In this document: positions 17,308 through 26,856 of the stretch, piece by piece
How the letters are laid out: each line of letters starts with the position of its first letter
Numbering within the stretch: the first letter of the stretch is position 1
NCBI RefSeq assembly: GCF_002941025.1
Contig: NZ_PTJS01000001.1
Location: 5,089,472-5,153,471, forward strand
From: Streptomyces sp. QL37
Lineage (GTDB): Bacteria > Actinomycetota > Actinomycetes > Streptomycetales > Streptomycetaceae
DNA length: 64,000 nucleotides
Reading direction: 5' to 3'
Made by a program: the position numbers and the translations under genes
The notes under the pieces: model-generated
What the model saw: only the letters and a program-made list of their open reading frames with translations
The model's database searches: none
Told to the model about the DNA's origin: nothing

Positions 17308-18489
17308 GTGGACCTGTTCGAGTACCAGGCGAGGGACCTCTTCGCCAAGCACGGTGTACCGGTGCTGGCCGGTGAAGTCATCGACACGCCTGAGGCAGCC
17401 CGCGAGGCGACCGAGCGGCTGGGCGGCAAGTCCGTCGTCAAGGCGCAGGTGAAGGTCGGTGGCCGAGGCAAGGCCGGCGGCGTGAAGCTGGCGGCAGACC
17501 CGGACGAGGCGGTCGCTCGCGCGACCGACATCCTCGGCATGGACATCAAGGGCCACACGGTCCACAAGGTGATGATCGCCGAGCTGTCCCCGGAGATCGA
17601 GGCGGAGTACTACGTCTCGTACCTCCTCGACCGCACCAACCGCACCTTCCTCGCCATGGCGTCGGTGCAGGGCGGCATGGACATCGAGGAGGTCGCGGAG
17701 AAGACCCCCGAGGCCCTCGCGAAGGTCCCGGTCAACGCCGTCGACGGCGTCGACATCGAGAAGGCCCGCGAGATCGTGGCCCAGGCGAAGTTCCCGGCCG
17801 AGGTGGCCGAGGGTGTCGCCGAGGCCATGGTGACCCTGTGGGACACCTTCGTCGCCGAGGACGCCCTCCTCGTCGAGGTCAACCCGCTGGTGAAGACCAA
17901 GGACGGCCGCATCCTGGCGCTGGACGGCAAGGTGTCTCTCGACGAGAACGCCGACTTCCGTCAGCCCGACCACGAGGCGCTCGAGGACAAGGCCGCGGCC
18001 AACCCCCTCGAGGCGGCCGCCAAGGCCAAGAACCTCAACTACGTCAAGCTCGAGGGCGAGGTCGGCATCATCGGTAACGGTGCCGGTCTGGTCATGTCGA
18101 CCCTGGACGTCGTCGCGTACGCCGGTGAGAAGCACGGCAACGTGAAGCCCGCCAACTTCCTCGACATCGGTGGCGGCGCCTCCGCAGAGGTCATGGCGAA
18201 CGGCCTGGAGATCATCCTCGGCGACGCGGACGTCAAGTCCGTCTTCGTCAACGTCTTCGGTGGCATCACCGCCTGCGACGAGGTCGCCAACGGCATCGTC
18301 CAGGCCCTGGAGCTGCTCAAGTCCAAGGGCGAGGACGTCACCAAGCCGCTGGTCGTGCGCCTCGACGGCAACAACGCGGAGCTGGGTCGCAAGATCCTCT
18401 CCGACGCCAACCACCCGCTCGTTCAGCGTGTGGACACCATGGACGGCGCGGCCGACAAGGCCGCCGAGCTCGCCGCGGCTGCGAAGTAA
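17308..18489 (+). CDS. sucC: Succinyl-CoA synthetase (ADP-forming) beta subunit
   Basis: A 393-residue ATP-grasp subunit that forms succinate, CoA and ATP from succinyl-CoA in the TCA cycle together with Suc[20 protein letters not shown] at the N-terminus, [17 protein letters not shown] in the nucleotide-binding part, and [12 protein letters not shown] plus NIFGGI-like [14 protein letters not shown] in the CoA-ligase part identify it. It uses a GTG start after AAAGGGAC. sucD follows after 21 bp. The 282-bp upstream gap after the VWA gene should carry the promoter; it has AT-rich stretches near 17140-17155 and 17270-17290 but no clear box. Confidence 0.98.
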   Translation: MDLFEYQARDLFAKHGVPVLAGEVIDTPEAAREATERLGGKSVVKAQVKVGGRGKAGGVKLAADPDEAVARATDILGMDIKGHTVHKVMIAELSPEIEAEYYVSYLLDRTNRTFLAMASVQGGMDIEEVAEKTPEALAKVPVNAVDGVDIEKAREIVAQAKFPAEVAEGVAEAMVTLWDTFVAEDALLVEVNPLVKTKDGRILALDGKVSLDENADFRQPDHEALEDKAAANPLEAAAKAKNLNYVKLEGEVGIIGNGAGLVMSTLDVVAYAGEKHGNVKPANFLDIGGGASAEVMANGLEIILGDADVKSVFVNVFGGITACDEVANGIVQALELLKSKGEDVTKPLVVRLDGNNAELGRKILSDANHPLVQRVDTMDGAADKAAELAAAAK

Positions 18490-18510
18490 GGGACGAGGGA
18501 CTCCAACACC

Positions 18511-19395
18511 ATGGCTATCTTCCTCACCAAGGACAGCAAGGTCATCGTCCAGGGGATGACCGGCGCCACGGGCATGAAGCACACCAAGCTCATGCTGGCC
18601 GACGGCACCAACATCGTCGGTGGCGTGAACCCCCGCAAGGCGGGCACCTCCGTCGACTTCGACGGCACCGAGGTACCCGTATTCGGGTCCGTCGCCGAGG
18701 CGATCGAGAAGACCGGCGCCGACGTGTCCGTCCTCTTCGTGCCGCCGGCCTTCGCGAAGGCCGCCGTCGTCGAGGCGATCGACGCCGAGATCCCGCTGGC
18801 CGTCGTGATCACCGAGGGCATCGCCGTCCACGACTCGGCCGCCTTCTGGGCGTACGCCGGCTCGAAGGGCAACAAGACCCGGATCATCGGCCCGAACTGC
18901 CCCGGCCTGATCACCCCCGGCCAGTCCAACGCCGGCATCATCCCGGGCGACATCACCAAGCCCGGCCGCATCGGTCTCGTGTCCAAGTCCGGCACGCTGA
19001 CCTACCAGATGATGTACGAGCTCCGTGACATCGGCTTCTCGTCGGCCGTCGGCATCGGTGGCGACCCGGTCATCGGTACGACGCACATCGACGCGCTCGC
19101 CGCGTTCGAGGCCGACCCCGACACGGACCTCATCGTGATGATCGGCGAGATCGGCGGCGACGCCGAGGAGCGTGCCGCCGACTACATCGCGAAGAACGTC
19201 ACGAAGCCGGTCGTCGGCTACGTCGCGGGCTTCACCGCCCCGGAGGGCAAGACCATGGGCCACGCCGGCGCCATCGTCTCCGGCTCCTCCGGCACCGCCG
19301 CGGCCAAGAAGGAGGCCCTCGAGGCCGCAGGCGTGAAGGTCGGCAAGACGCCGACCGAGACCGCCAAGCTGGCGCGCGAGATCCTCGGCGGCTGA
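18511..19395 (+). CDS. sucD: Succinyl-CoA synthetase alpha subunit
   Basis: A 294-residue subunit that binds CoA and carries the phosphohistidine. The Rossmann-like CoA site is [12 protein letters not shown] near the N-terminus; the active-site His region is [23 protein letters not shown] and [14 protein letters not shown] are family blocks. It is coupled to sucC as a two-gene operon and followed by a strong hairpin terminator. Confidence 0.98.
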   Translation: MAIFLTKDSKVIVQGMTGATGMKHTKLMLADGTNIVGGVNPRKAGTSVDFDGTEVPVFGSVAEAIEKTGADVSVLFVPPAFAKAAVVEAIDAEIPLAVVITEGIAVHDSAAFWAYAGSKGNKTRIIGPNCPGLITPGQSNAGIIPGDITKPGRIGLVSKSGTLTYQMMYELRDIGFSSAVGIGGDPVIGTTHIDALAAFEADPDTDLIVMIGEIGGDAEERAADYIAKNVTKPVVGYVAGFTAPEGKTMGHAGAIVSGSSGTAAAKKEALEAAGVKVGKTPTETAKLAREILGG

Positions 19396-19433
19396 CGCCC
19401 ACCGCGTCACCCGTCGCACCGCCTCACGGCGCG

Positions 19434-19483
19434 AACGGCGCGGGCCCGCACCCCTCATCGAAGGGGTGCGGGCCCGCGCCGTT
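19434..19483 (+). terminator. Strong hairpin terminator after sucD
   Basis: A perfect 22-bp stem (19434-19455 with 19462-19483) and a 6-base loop begin 38 bp after the sucD stop. The symmetry would also stop the convergent XRE/sigma-like gene, which ends at 19540. Confidence 0.9.
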
Positions 19484-19539
19484 TCCGTTCCGGAAGCCCG
19501 GCCGAGGAATCCCCGCCGGAGAGTTCCTCCGGGCTCCGG

Positions 19540-21063
19540 TCAGGGAATCCGCGGCACCAGCCGCTCCGGGCCGTGCGTCAGTTCGCCCCGCAGCGACTTC
19601 TGCAGTTTCAGGTCCTGCGGCGTCAGCTTCTCCGGCCCGCCCCGCGGAGGGACACCGCCGACACGTTCGGCGGGGGCCAGCGGCTGCTCGTACTGGGTGG
19701 GGGCGGTGTGCAGGGTGAAGGCGGTCGTGCCGATGAGCAGCACCCCGAAGCAGAGCGCCGCCCGGGTCCAGAGCTCGGCGATGCGCTCGCTGCCCGCGCG
19801 GACGGCGGGGGCCGCCGGCGGTTCGGGTACCTCTTCCGCGAGGGCGAGCGCGCCCAGCGGGTCGTGGAGCGCGGGCCTGCCGCCGGGCTCCGTCGGCTCC
19901 GACGCCCCGGGCAGCCGCTCGGCGACGGCGGCCCGGGCGTTCAGCAGTCTGCTCGCCGTGGCAGGAGTGCTCGCCTCGGTCTCCGCCGCCGTCTCCGGCA
20001 GCCCGAGCCCCACACCGTCGTGGAGCAGCAGGGTGCGCCGGTACGAGGGCGGCAGGGCGAGCAGCGCGTCGAGCAGCGCCCGCCGCGCCGGGTCCTCGGG
20101 CAGCGCGTCGGGCCGGCGGTGGGCGCGGCGAAGCCGGTGCCAGGGCGACATGGCGTACTCGTAAGACGCCGCCCGCACCCAGCCCCCGGGATCGCGGTCC
20201 CTGGCCACCTCGGGCCAGCGCTGCCAGGCGATCCGGAAGGCGTGTTCGACGGCTTCCCGGGCGAGCTTCCGGCGGCCGGTCAGCAGGTACATCTGACGGG
20301 TGAGACCCGGCGCCGTGCGCCCGTACAGCGCGTCGTACGCCTCCTCGGCGGTGAGGCCCGCGCGGGGCTGCGGGGCGGGAACGCGCTCGTCCGGCGCCGA
20401 GGCCCCGGGCGCGGTCCCGCCCCGCAGCCCCGCGCGGGCCTCACCGCCGAGGAGGCGTACGACGCGCTGTACGGGCGCACGGCGCCGGGTCTCACCCGTC
20501 AGATGTACCTGCTGACCGGCCGCCGGAAGCTCGCCCGGGAAGCCGTCGAACACGCCTTCCGGATCGCCTGGCAGCGCTGGCCCGAGGTGGCCAGGGACCG
20601 CGATCCCGGGGGCTGGGTGCGGGCGGCGTCTTACGAGTACGCCATGTCGCCCTGGCACCGGCTTCGCCGCGCCCACCGCCGGCCCGACGCGCTGCCCGAG
20701 GACCCGGCGCGGCGGGCGCTGCTCGACGCGCTGCTCGCCCTGCCGCCCTCGTACCGGCGCACCCTGCTGCTCCACGACGGTGTGGGGCTCGGTCGGGGAC
20801 ATCGGGCTGCTCCCGGTGGCTTCGACGGAGGGGGGTGGCGCAGGGCGGGGTTCGGCGCAGCCGATGAGCCTGGCGTAGGCCGTGCGCCGCCGGCCCCGCG
20901 GGCTCGTGCGCCCTGTCTCCCAGGCGCGGACGGTGGCAGGCGTGACTCCCACGGCCGTCGCGACCTGTTCCTCGCTCAGTGCCCTGGCCTCGCGCAGCCT
21001 GCGGCGCTCCTTCGGTGAGGGCAGGGGGGCGGCAGGGGCCTGACCGGTGGCGCTCCGCGTCAT
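19540..21063 (-). CDS. XRE-type HTH / sigma-factor-like membrane protein, interrupted by an inverted duplication
   Basis: A 507-residue reading frame. Residues about 18-68 are an XRE helix-turn-helix ([29 protein letters not shown]). Residues about 235-375 are sigma-70-like ([53 protein letters not shown]). A membrane segment ([17 protein letters not shown]) lies near residue 440. Residues 91-216 are the antisense of the sigma-like segment, because the DNA carries a perfect inverted copy of it; without that copy the protein would be about 370-380 residues. The protein as encoded is probably non-native. ATG 21063 has GGAGG upstream. Function unknown; likely a membrane-bound regulator. Confidence 0.65.
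   Translation of the reverse strand: MTRSATGQAPAAPLPSPKERRRLREARALSEEQVATAVGVTPATVRAWETGRTSPRGRRRTAYARLIGCAEPRPAPPPSVEATGSSPMSPTEPHTVVEQQGAPVRGRQGEQRVEQRPPRRVLGQRVGPAVGAAKPVPGRHGVLVRRRPHPAPGIAVPGHLGPALPGDPEGVFDGFPGELPAAGQQVHLTGETRRRAPVQRVVRLLGGEARAGLRGGTAPGASAPDERVPAPQPRAGLTAEEAYDALYGRTAPGLTRQMYLLTGRRKLAREAVEHAFRIAWQRWPEVARDRDPGGWVRAASYEYAMSPWHRLRRAHRRPDALPEDPARRALLDALLALPPSYRRTLLLHDGVGLGLPETAAETEASTPATASRLLNARAAVAERLPGASEPTEPGGRPALHDPLGALALAEEVPEPPAAPAVRAGSERIAELWTRAALCFGVLLIGTTAFTLHTAPTQYEQPLAPAERVGGVPPRGGPEKLTPQDLKLQKSLRGELTHGPERLVPRIP
20003..20792. repeat. Perfect 378-bp inverted repeat with 34-bp spacer inside the XRE/sigma-like gene
   Basis: Positions 20003-20380 and 20415-20792 are exact reverse complements by my reading (checked at both ends and internally), separated by 34 bases. 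Both arms read as the sigma-like coding segment, one on each strand. No insertion-sequence ends or target duplications are visible. This is either a fold-back duplication or an assembly chimera. Confidence 0.92.
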
Positions 21064-21185
21064 GCCCCGCCTCCGTCCCCGATGGCACTGGACTGGGTGA
21101 AAAAGTACATAAACGTATATTGAGCGACACAACGGCCATTCGCCCGTTACACGGAATAAGCGCGTGTCGTTGGCAGCATGGCCGC

Positions 21186-22700
21186 GTGACCCAAGTGACC
21201 GAACGCAGCCCGATGTTGTCGGCCGAGCGGAGCAGGTCCGCCGCGCTGGCCTCCGCCTTCGTGCGCGGGGCACTGGCCGCCGGGCTCGGGCTGGGCGCGC
21301 TGGCGGTCCTGGTCATGGTGCTGTGGATCAGCTCTCCGTACCCCGACAGCGGGCCCGGCGGGGCCCTCCATGTGGCGGCCGGGATCTGGCTGCTCGCCCA
21401 CGGTGCCGAGCTCGTCAGGGCCGACACGGTGGGAGGCCACCCCGCGCCCGTGGCGACGGTCCCGCTGCTGCTCGTCGCGCTGCCGGTGTGGCTGCTGCAC
21501 CGGGCCGCCAGGGACTCGGCGGACACCGAGGAGAAGACTTCGGGCGGACACTCGGCGGTCGGGGCGTTCTGCGCGGTGGGCGCCGGATACCTGCTGGTGG
21601 TGCTCGCCGCGGCGGCCTACGCGCGGGACGGGGCGCTGCCCGCCGACCGGGCCTCGCTCGCCTTCCCCGTCACCTTCGTGGTGGCCGGCGCGGCCGCCGC
21701 GGGGGTGTGGACGGCCCGTGGGCGCCCACTGACCCCGCTGCTGGTCTGGGCGCCGCTGAGTCTGCAGGAGGCCGCCGCCCGCTCCCGCTTCCGGGCCGGG
21801 GCCGGGGTGGCCCTGCGATCGGCCGCCGGGGGTGTGCTCATGCTGCTCGGCGGCGGGGCGCTGCTGGTCGCGGTGGCGCTGGTGTGGCACACGGGGGCGG
21901 CACGGGAGTCGTTCCTGGGGCTGTCGGGCGAGTGGGCGGGCCGCGTCTCCGTCCTGCTGCTGGCGGCGGCGCTCGTGCCGAACGCGGCGATGTGGGGTGC
22001 CGCCTACGGCCTCGGGCCGGGATTCGCCCTCGGTACGGAGTCCGTGGTCACCCCGCTCGCGTTCACCGGGCCTCCCGCGCTGCCGGACTTCCCCCTGCTC
22101 GCCGCGGTGCCGTCCCACGGCCCGGGAACGGTGGCCAACTGGGCGGCGGTCGCGGTGCCGTCCGTCGCGGCCCTGGCCGTCGCCCGGTTCGTCGCCCGGG
22201 GGGCGGTTCCGGAGCGGGGGGCGCGCGAGGAGGCGTGGGGGCAGGCTCGTACCGCTCTGGTGGCGGGGCTGGCGGCCCTGGGCTGTGGGGCCGGCGCGGC
22301 GGTACTGGCGGCGGTCTCGGGTGGCCCGTTGGGCACCGGGGCACTCGCGGAGTTCGGCCCCGTGTGGTGGCTGGTGGGCCCGGCCGCTCTCGCGTGGACG
22401 GCCGTGATCGGCGTACCGGCGGCGCTGCTGCTCAGGGCGTGGCGGCTGAGGGAGCACCGGTGGGGGTGGCGGTGGGACGCGGCGAAGGGGGAGCAGGCGA
22501 CGGCGGAACCGCAGCGGACGCCGGAGCGGGGGGCGCGCGAGGAGGCGTGGGGGCAGGCTCGTACCGCTCTGGTGGCGGGGCTGGCGGCCCTGGGGCTTGG
22601 GGGCGGCGGGGGCGGCCGGGGGGGGGGGCCGGGCCCGACCCGGGCGCCGGTTTCGCGTCCGCCGCGAAGTCCGCCATCAGGCCGCCCGACTTCCTCTTAA
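21186..22700 (+). CDS. DUF6350-type multi-pass membrane protein, C-terminus rearranged
   Basis: A 504-residue frame with about 9-11 hydrophobic segments: for example [20 protein letters not shown] near the start, [28 protein letters not shown] and [20 protein letters not shown]. It is typical of the streptomycete membrane protein encoded upstream of purN. Coding looks normal to about 22510. Beyond that a 74-bp block repeats 312 bp downstream of its first copy, and the tail becomes Gly-rich nonsense ([12 protein letters not shown]) ending in TAA. The true C-terminus is probably scrambled into 22595-23288. GTG 21186 (VTQVTERSP) was chosen from family resemblance; GTG 21195 is possible. Function unknown. 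Confidence 0.7.
   Translation: MTQVTERSPMLSAERSRSAALASAFVRGALAAGLGLGALAVLVMVLWISSPYPDSGPGGALHVAAGIWLLAHGAELVRADTVGGHPAPVATVPLLLVALPVWLLHRAARDSADTEEKTSGGHSAVGAFCAVGAGYLLVVLAAAAYARDGALPADRASLAFPVTFVVAGAAAAGVWTARGRPLTPLLVWAPLSLQEAAARSRFRAGAGVALRSAAGGVLMLLGGGALLVAVALVWHTGAARESFLGLSGEWAGRVSVLLLAAALVPNAAMWGAAYGLGPGFALGTESVVTPLAFTGPPALPDFPLLAAVPSHGPGTVANWAAVAVPSVAALAVARFVARGAVPERGAREEAWGQARTALVAGLAALGCGAGAAVLAAVSGGPLGTGALAEFGPVWWLVGPAALAWTAVIGVPAALLLRAWRLREHRWGWRWDAAKGEQATAEPQRTPERGAREEAWGQARTALVAGLAALGLGGGGGGRGGGPGPTRAPVSRPPRSPPSGRPTSS
22209..22594. repeat. 74-bp direct repeat (22209-22282 and 22521-22594) within the DUF6350 gene
   Basis: The two blocks are identical and encode the [17 protein letters not shown] segment. 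A third, inverted copy of about 50 bp lies at 22942-22994. Identity on both strands at this level is not expected of protein repeats. Confidence 0.9.
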
Positions 22701-23042
22701 GCGCCGCCCAGCGCGCCTCCCTCGCCCCGTCCTCGTGCCACGGGTCGGCCGACAGGAAGTCGTACGGTTCCGCACCGTCGCCCGCTCCCCCGGGCTCCCC
22801 TTCCGCCCCCCGCTCCGGAACCGCCCCCCGGGCGACGAACCGGGCGACGGCCAGGGCCGCGACGGACGGCACCGCGGCGAGCAGGGGGAAGTCCGGCAGC
22901 GCGGGAGGCCCGGTGAACGCGGCGATGTGGGGGGCCGCCTCCCCCGCCACCAGAGCGGTACGAGCCTGCCCCCACGCCTCCTCGCGCGCCCCCCCCCCCG
23001 GCCCCCGCGCCCACGACTGCTCCAGCACCGGCATCGCCTCCC
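22595..23042. other. Mosaic of inverted fragments of the DUF6350 gene
   Basis: The minus strand here reads as DUF6350 gene pieces in a new order: [17 protein letters not shown] (22942-22994), then [18 protein letters not shown] joined directly to [20 protein letters not shown] (about 22806-22920), then a plausible native C-terminus ([22 protein letters not shown]; about 22640-22790). The join skips 48 bp lying between two copies of CGCGGTGCCGTCC at 22103 and 22151. One short piece (about 22913-22940) is instead in direct orientation and resembles 21977-22005. Homopolymer runs (G9 near 22619, C11 near 22989) flank the junctions. Confidence 0.8.
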
Positions 23043-23288
23043 GTGGCGGCACCGGCACCTGCGTCAGCCCCGGCCCCCGTTCCGGAGCCGGTGAAGGAGC
23101 CGGAGTCGGAAAGAGGGCCGGAGCCGGAAAGAGAGCCGGAGCCGGAAAGGGTGAAAGAGCCGGAGAAGCAGAAGGAGCCGGAGAAGGACGCCGACCACCC
23201 CCGGCCCGTTCCCGGGCCGGGTGCGCGGAACGGCCGGGTCCCGGATGCCGAGGGGCACCCGGAACCCGGCCGGGAAGATGGTTCCTGA
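23043..23288 (+). pseudogene. Displaced Pro/Glu-rich tail, probably of the DUF6350 protein
   Basis: An open frame of 81 residues made of Pro-Glu-Lys repeats (EPEREPEPERVKEPEKQKEP) ending at a TGA 24 bp from the convergent stop of the next gene. Charged Pro/Glu tails occur on this kind of membrane protein. It has no start site of its own, so I take it as a detached 3' fragment. An 18-bp DNA unit (GGAAAGAGAGCCGGAGCC-like) repeats here. Confidence 0.5.
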
Positions 23289-23312
23289 CGGGCGTTCCGG
23301 CGTGGAGCGGAG

Positions 23313-24245
23313 CTACTTCTTCACGCCGAAGAAGGGCTCCAGCGGGTCGGGCAGCTTGTCGTTGCAGGCGATGGCGCCGGTCTTGGTGAGTGCGTCGTTC
23401 ACGCAGGTGTAGTAGTCGCGGTAGACCAGCTGGACCGTGTAGCCGGTGGCCACGATCGCCAGGGCCAGGAGCGCCGTCACCAGACCGCTGACGGCCGCCG
23501 TCGTCTGCTGACGGCTGCTGCTCTGCGCGACGGCCGGTGCGGTTCCGGGCGTGGCCCCCGGCGGCGGGGGTGTGGCGGCCCGGTCCTGACCGCTCGCGCC
23601 GGATACCGCCGTCTGCCCTGCGCCGGCCGCCTGGTTCTTCCGCGGCCCGCCGCGGAGGGCGCTGATCGACCAGTACACGGCGAGGGCGCCGAGGAGCATC
23701 GCGATCTCGGGGAAGTCGAAGAGGGCGAAGAAGAACGCCCACATGCCGCCCAGCACCGCGTAGCGCGCCCGCCGCTGGGCGGGGTCGGTCGGGTCCCAGC
23801 GCAGTCCGCCGGGGCTGCCCTCCGGGCCACCGCCCTGGCCGCTCGGTCCGCCGTTGCCGCCGGGGCGGCCGCCGAAGTCGCCGCTCTGCCGGCCCGGCTG
23901 CCGGTCGCTCCACTGGCTGCCCCAGACCGGGCGGCCGTCGGACTGTCCCTCGCCGCCGTCACCGCTTCCGCCGTTGCCGTGGTTTCCCGGCGCGTGGGGA
24001 GGGTGGCGTGGCTGCCAGGGCTGATCGGGCCGGTCCTCGGGCGGTGCGGCGAAGGGATTGTCGTCGGACGACCCGGAGGAGGACCCCGAACCCGAGGAGG
24101 ACCCCGAACCCGAGGAGGACCCCGGGCCCGACGGGGAACCCGAGCCCGAAGAGGAGTCCGGCGATGAGGACTGGCGTTCCCGCATCAGCGTGGATGCCCG
24201 CTCGGGCAGCGGGTGGCCAAGGGCGGTGCGGAGGCGGTCCGGCAT
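23313..24245 (-). CDS. Membrane protein with Ser/Gly-rich N-terminus, unknown function
   Basis: A 310-residue protein. Residues about 25-60 are a Ser-Gly repeat (SSGSGSSSGSG). A long Gly/Pro/Gln-rich disordered part follows, then two or three membrane segments (YAVLGGMWAFFFALFDFPEI, MLLGALAVYWSI, and VSGLVTALLALAIVATGYTV), and a short C-terminal domain with two Cys (YYTCVNDALTKTGAIACNDK) likely on the outer face. I recognise it only as a conserved streptomycete protein beside purN. The ribosome binding site is weak. It is convergent with the disturbed DUF6350 gene. Confidence 0.75.
   Translation of the reverse strand: MPDRLRTALGHPLPERASTLMRERQSSSPDSSSGSGSPSGPGSSSGSGSSSGSGSSSGSSDDNPFAAPPEDRPDQPWQPRHPPHAPGNHGNGGSGDGGEGQSDGRPVWGSQWSDRQPGRQSGDFGGRPGGNGGPSGQGGGPEGSPGGLRWDPTDPAQRRARYAVLGGMWAFFFALFDFPEIAMLLGALAVYWSISALRGGPRKNQAAGAGQTAVSGASGQDRAATPPPPGATPGTAPAVAQSSSRQQTTAAVSGLVTALLALAIVATGYTVQLVYRDYYTCVNDALTKTGAIACNDKLPDPLEPFFGVKK
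24076..24129. repeat. 18-bp tandem repeat, 3 copies, in the Ser/Gly-rich segment
   Basis: GAGGAGGACCCCGAACCC repeats head to tail at 24076, 24094 and 24112 (last copy diverged). It encodes the Ser-Gly repeats of the minus-strand membrane protein. Confidence 0.85.
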
Positions 24246-24484
24246 GTGGTGAACGTCTTCCCCATCTCGTCATTTCCGCCCGGGGGCGGTTCCCTGTCCC
24301 CTGACGCTACCTCCCGGCTACGCCCCCGTCCCGTGGGGGCCGCCGGGTGTGCCGGTATCGTTGCTGACGGTCGGACCGTTCGTAGAGTTCCCCGTATCAC
24401 GGGGCGAGCTTCTTTCGTACGACCATACAAACGCACCTCCTGTACATCGCGTACCTGCTGCACCACGCGAGAAAGGGCCCTGCC

Positions 24485-25141
24485 GTGGCCTCCCCGCCCC
24501 CCTCCGCCGCTCCGGCCCGCGTGGTCGTGCTCGTCTCCGGCTCAGGCACGAACCTCCAGGCACTCCTCGACGCCATCGGTGACGACCCCGACGGCTACGG
24601 CGCCCGGATCGTCGCGGTCGGCGCGGACCGCTACGGCACCCTCGGCATCGAGCGTGCCCAGCGTGCCGGGCTTCCCACCTTCGTGTGCAAGCTCGGCGAG
24701 TACGCGAGCCGCGAGGAGTGGGACGCGGCCCTGGCCGCGGCCGTGGCCGAACACCGTCCGGACCTCGTCGTGTCCGCGGGCTTCATGAAGATCGTGGGCA
24801 AGGAGTTCCTCGCCGGGTTCGGCGGCCGGATCGTCAACACCCACCCCGCCCTGCTCCCCAGCTTTCCCGGTGCTCACGGCGTCCGCGACGCGCTCGCGTA
24901 CGGCGTGAAGGTCACCGGGTGCACCGTCCACTTCGTCGACGACGGCGTCGACACCGGTCCGATCATCGCGCAGGGCGTGGTCGAGGTGACCGAAGAGGAA
25001 ACGGCGGAGGGCGAAGCCGCCCTCCACGAACGCATCAAGGAAGTCGAGCGCAAGCTGCTCGTCGAGGCCGTGGGGCGGCTCGCCCGCGACGGCTATCGCA
25101 TTGAGGGACGAAAGGTTCATCTCGGTCATGTCGGTGAATAA
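24485..25141 (+). CDS. purN: Phosphoribosylglycinamide formyltransferase
   Basis: A 218-residue enzyme that transfers formyl from 10-formyl-tetrahydrofolate to GAR, step 3 of purine synthesis. Motifs: [18 protein letters not shown] at the N-terminus, the catalytic region [20 protein letters not shown] (Asn and His), and [13 protein letters not shown] (Asp). It uses a GTG start after GAGAAAGGG. It overlaps the purH start by 14 bp, giving translational coupling. Confidence 0.97.
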   Translation: MASPPPSAAPARVVVLVSGSGTNLQALLDAIGDDPDGYGARIVAVGADRYGTLGIERAQRAGLPTFVCKLGEYASREEWDAALAAAVAEHRPDLVVSAGFMKIVGKEFLAGFGGRIVNTHPALLPSFPGAHGVRDALAYGVKVTGCTVHFVDDGVDTGPIIAQGVVEVTEEETAEGEAALHERIKEVERKLLVEAVGRLARDGYRIEGRKVHLGHVGE

Positions 25142-26681
25142 GCCCATCCGCCGCGCCCTGGTCAGCGTCTACGACAAGACGGGGCTCGAAGACCTCGCCC
25201 GCGGTCTGCACGAGGCGGGTGTCGAGCTGGTGTCCACCGGCTCCACCGCCGGGAAGATCGCGGCCGCCGGTGTGCCGGTCACCAAGGTCGAGGAGCTCAC
25301 CGGCTTCCCCGAGTGTCTCGACGGCCGCGTCAAGACGCTGCACCCCCGCGTGCACGCCGGCATCCTCGCCGACCTGCGCCTGGACGCCCACCGCGAGCAG
25401 CTCGCCGAGCTCGGCGTGGAGCCGTTCGACCTGGTGGTCGTCAACCTCTACCCGTTCAAGGCCACCGTCGCCTCCGGCGCGTCCGACGACGAGTGTGTGG
25501 AGCAGATCGACATCGGCGGTCCGTCGATGGTCCGCGCCGCCGCCAAGAATCACCCGTCCGTGGCCGTCGTGACGAGCCCCGAGCGTTACGCCGACGTCCT
25601 CGCCGCGGTCAAGGCGGGCGGCTTCGACCTGACCGCCCGCAAGCGGCTCGCCGCCGAGGCGTTCCAGCACACCGCCGCGTACGACGTGGCCGTCGCCTCC
25701 TGGTTCGCCGACGGCTACGCGGCCGCCGACGACTCGGGCTTCCCCGACTTCTCCGGTGCGACGTACGCGCGCAAGAACGTCCTGCGCTACGGCGAGAACC
25801 CGCACCAGCCCGCCGCGCTCTACACCTCCGGCGAGGGCGGCCTCGCCGAGGCCGAGCAGCTGCACGGCAAGGAGATGTCCTACAACAACTACACGGACAC
25901 CGACGCCGCCCGCCGTGCCGCCTACGACCACGCCGAGCCGTGCGTCGCGATCATCAAGCACGCCAACCCGTGCGGCATCGCCATCGCCGACGACGTCGCG
26001 ACGGCGCACCGCAACGCGCACGCCTGCGACCCGCTGTCCGCGTTCGGCGGCGTCATCGCCGTCAACCGTCCGGTGACCGTCGAGATGGCCGAGCAGGTGG
26101 CGGAGATCTTCACCGAGGTCATCGTCGCCCCGGCGTACGAGGACGGCGCGGTCGAGGTCCTGGCCCGCAAGAAGAACATCCGCGTCCTGCGCTGCCCCGA
26201 CGCCCCGGCCTCCACCGTCGAGGTCAAGCCGATCGACGGCGGCGCGCTCCTCCAGGTCACCGACCGGCTCCAGGCCGACGGCGACGACCCGGCCAACTGG
26301 ACCCTCGCCACCGGAGAGGCCCTCTCGGCCGAGGAGCTCAGGGAGCTCTCCTTCGCGTGGAAGGCCTGCCGCGCGGTCAAGTCCAACGCGATCCTGCTCG
26401 CCAAGGACGGTGCCTCGGTCGGCGTCGGCATGGGACAGGTCAACCGCGTCGACTCCGCGAAGCTCGCGGTCGAGCGGGCGGGCGAGGAGCGGGCCCGGGG
26501 CTCGTACGCCGCGTCCGACGCCTTCTTCCCCTTCCCCGACGGTCTGGAGATCCTGACCGCCGCCGGCGTCAGGGCCGTCGTCCAGCCGGGTGGATCGGTC
26601 CGTGACGAGCTCGTCGTCGAGGCCGCGCAGAAGGCGGGCGTGACCATGTACTTCACGGGCACGCGCCACTTCTTCCACTGA
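25128..26681 (+). CDS. purH: Bifunctional AICAR transformylase / IMP cyclohydrolase
   Basis: A 517-residue enzyme for the last two steps to IMP. The N-terminal cyclohydrolase (MGS-like) domain shows [29 protein letters not shown] and [15 protein letters not shown]. The transformylase domain shows [23 protein letters not shown] and the closing [11 protein letters not shown] and RHFFH. I used ATG 25128 ([11 protein letters not shown]) rather than the upstream TTG 25101. It works with PurN, both using 10-formyl-THF supplied through FolD. Confidence 0.97.
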   Translation: MSVNKPIRRALVSVYDKTGLEDLARGLHEAGVELVSTGSTAGKIAAAGVPVTKVEELTGFPECLDGRVKTLHPRVHAGILADLRLDAHREQLAELGVEPFDLVVVNLYPFKATVASGASDDECVEQIDIGGPSMVRAAAKNHPSVAVVTSPERYADVLAAVKAGGFDLTARKRLAAEAFQHTAAYDVAVASWFADGYAAADDSGFPDFSGATYARKNVLRYGENPHQPAALYTSGEGGLAEAEQLHGKEMSYNNYTDTDAARRAAYDHAEPCVAIIKHANPCGIAIADDVATAHRNAHACDPLSAFGGVIAVNRPVTVEMAEQVAEIFTEVIVAPAYEDGAVEVLARKKNIRVLRCPDAPASTVEVKPIDGGALLQVTDRLQADGDDPANWTLATGEALSAEELRELSFAWKACRAVKSNAILLAKDGASVGVGMGQVNRVDSAKLAVERAGEERARGSYAASDAFFPFPDGLEILTAAGVRAVVQPGGSVRDELVVEAAQKAGVTMYFTGTRHFFH

Positions 26682-26700
26682 CGGCGCCCGTAGTGACATC

Positions 26701-26735
26701 CCGCAGGCCGTACCCGTTCCGGGTGCGGCCTGCGG
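26701..26735 (+). terminator. Hairpin terminator after purH
   Basis: A 15-bp stem (26701-26715 with 26721-26735, one G-T pair) and a 5-base loop begin 19 bp after the purH stop. Confidence 0.8.
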
Positions 26736-26856
26736 TGCGTCCCGGCGTACGGAGATCAGTCGTTCCTCTGTTCTAATGGATGGCCTTGTCGGGCCGTGCC
26801 GGGCGGGACCGGCGCGACCGGCAGTGACCAGTGAGGGATTCCGTTGCGGGGGCACC

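Noticed and set aside
15610..19458. 1282-residue open frame on the minus strand opposite the VWA, sucC and sucD genes
   Set aside because: It mirrors strongly identified plus-strand genes; such long antisense frames arise from GC-rich third positions. Its translation is Asp/Gly/Leu/Val/Arg-rich without domains.
19573..21018. 481-residue plus-strand frame reading the sigma-like segment in the right arm of the inverted repeat
   Set aside because: Only the 378-bp duplicated arm gives native-like protein; flanking parts are antisense to the minus-strand gene and no start site exists. Described as the repeat instead.
22432..23913. 493-residue minus-strand frame through the mosaic region into the Ser/Gly-rich membrane-protein gene
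   Set aside because: It joins antisense sequence of one gene to scrambled pieces of another, with no start signal. Kept only as evidence for the rearrangement.
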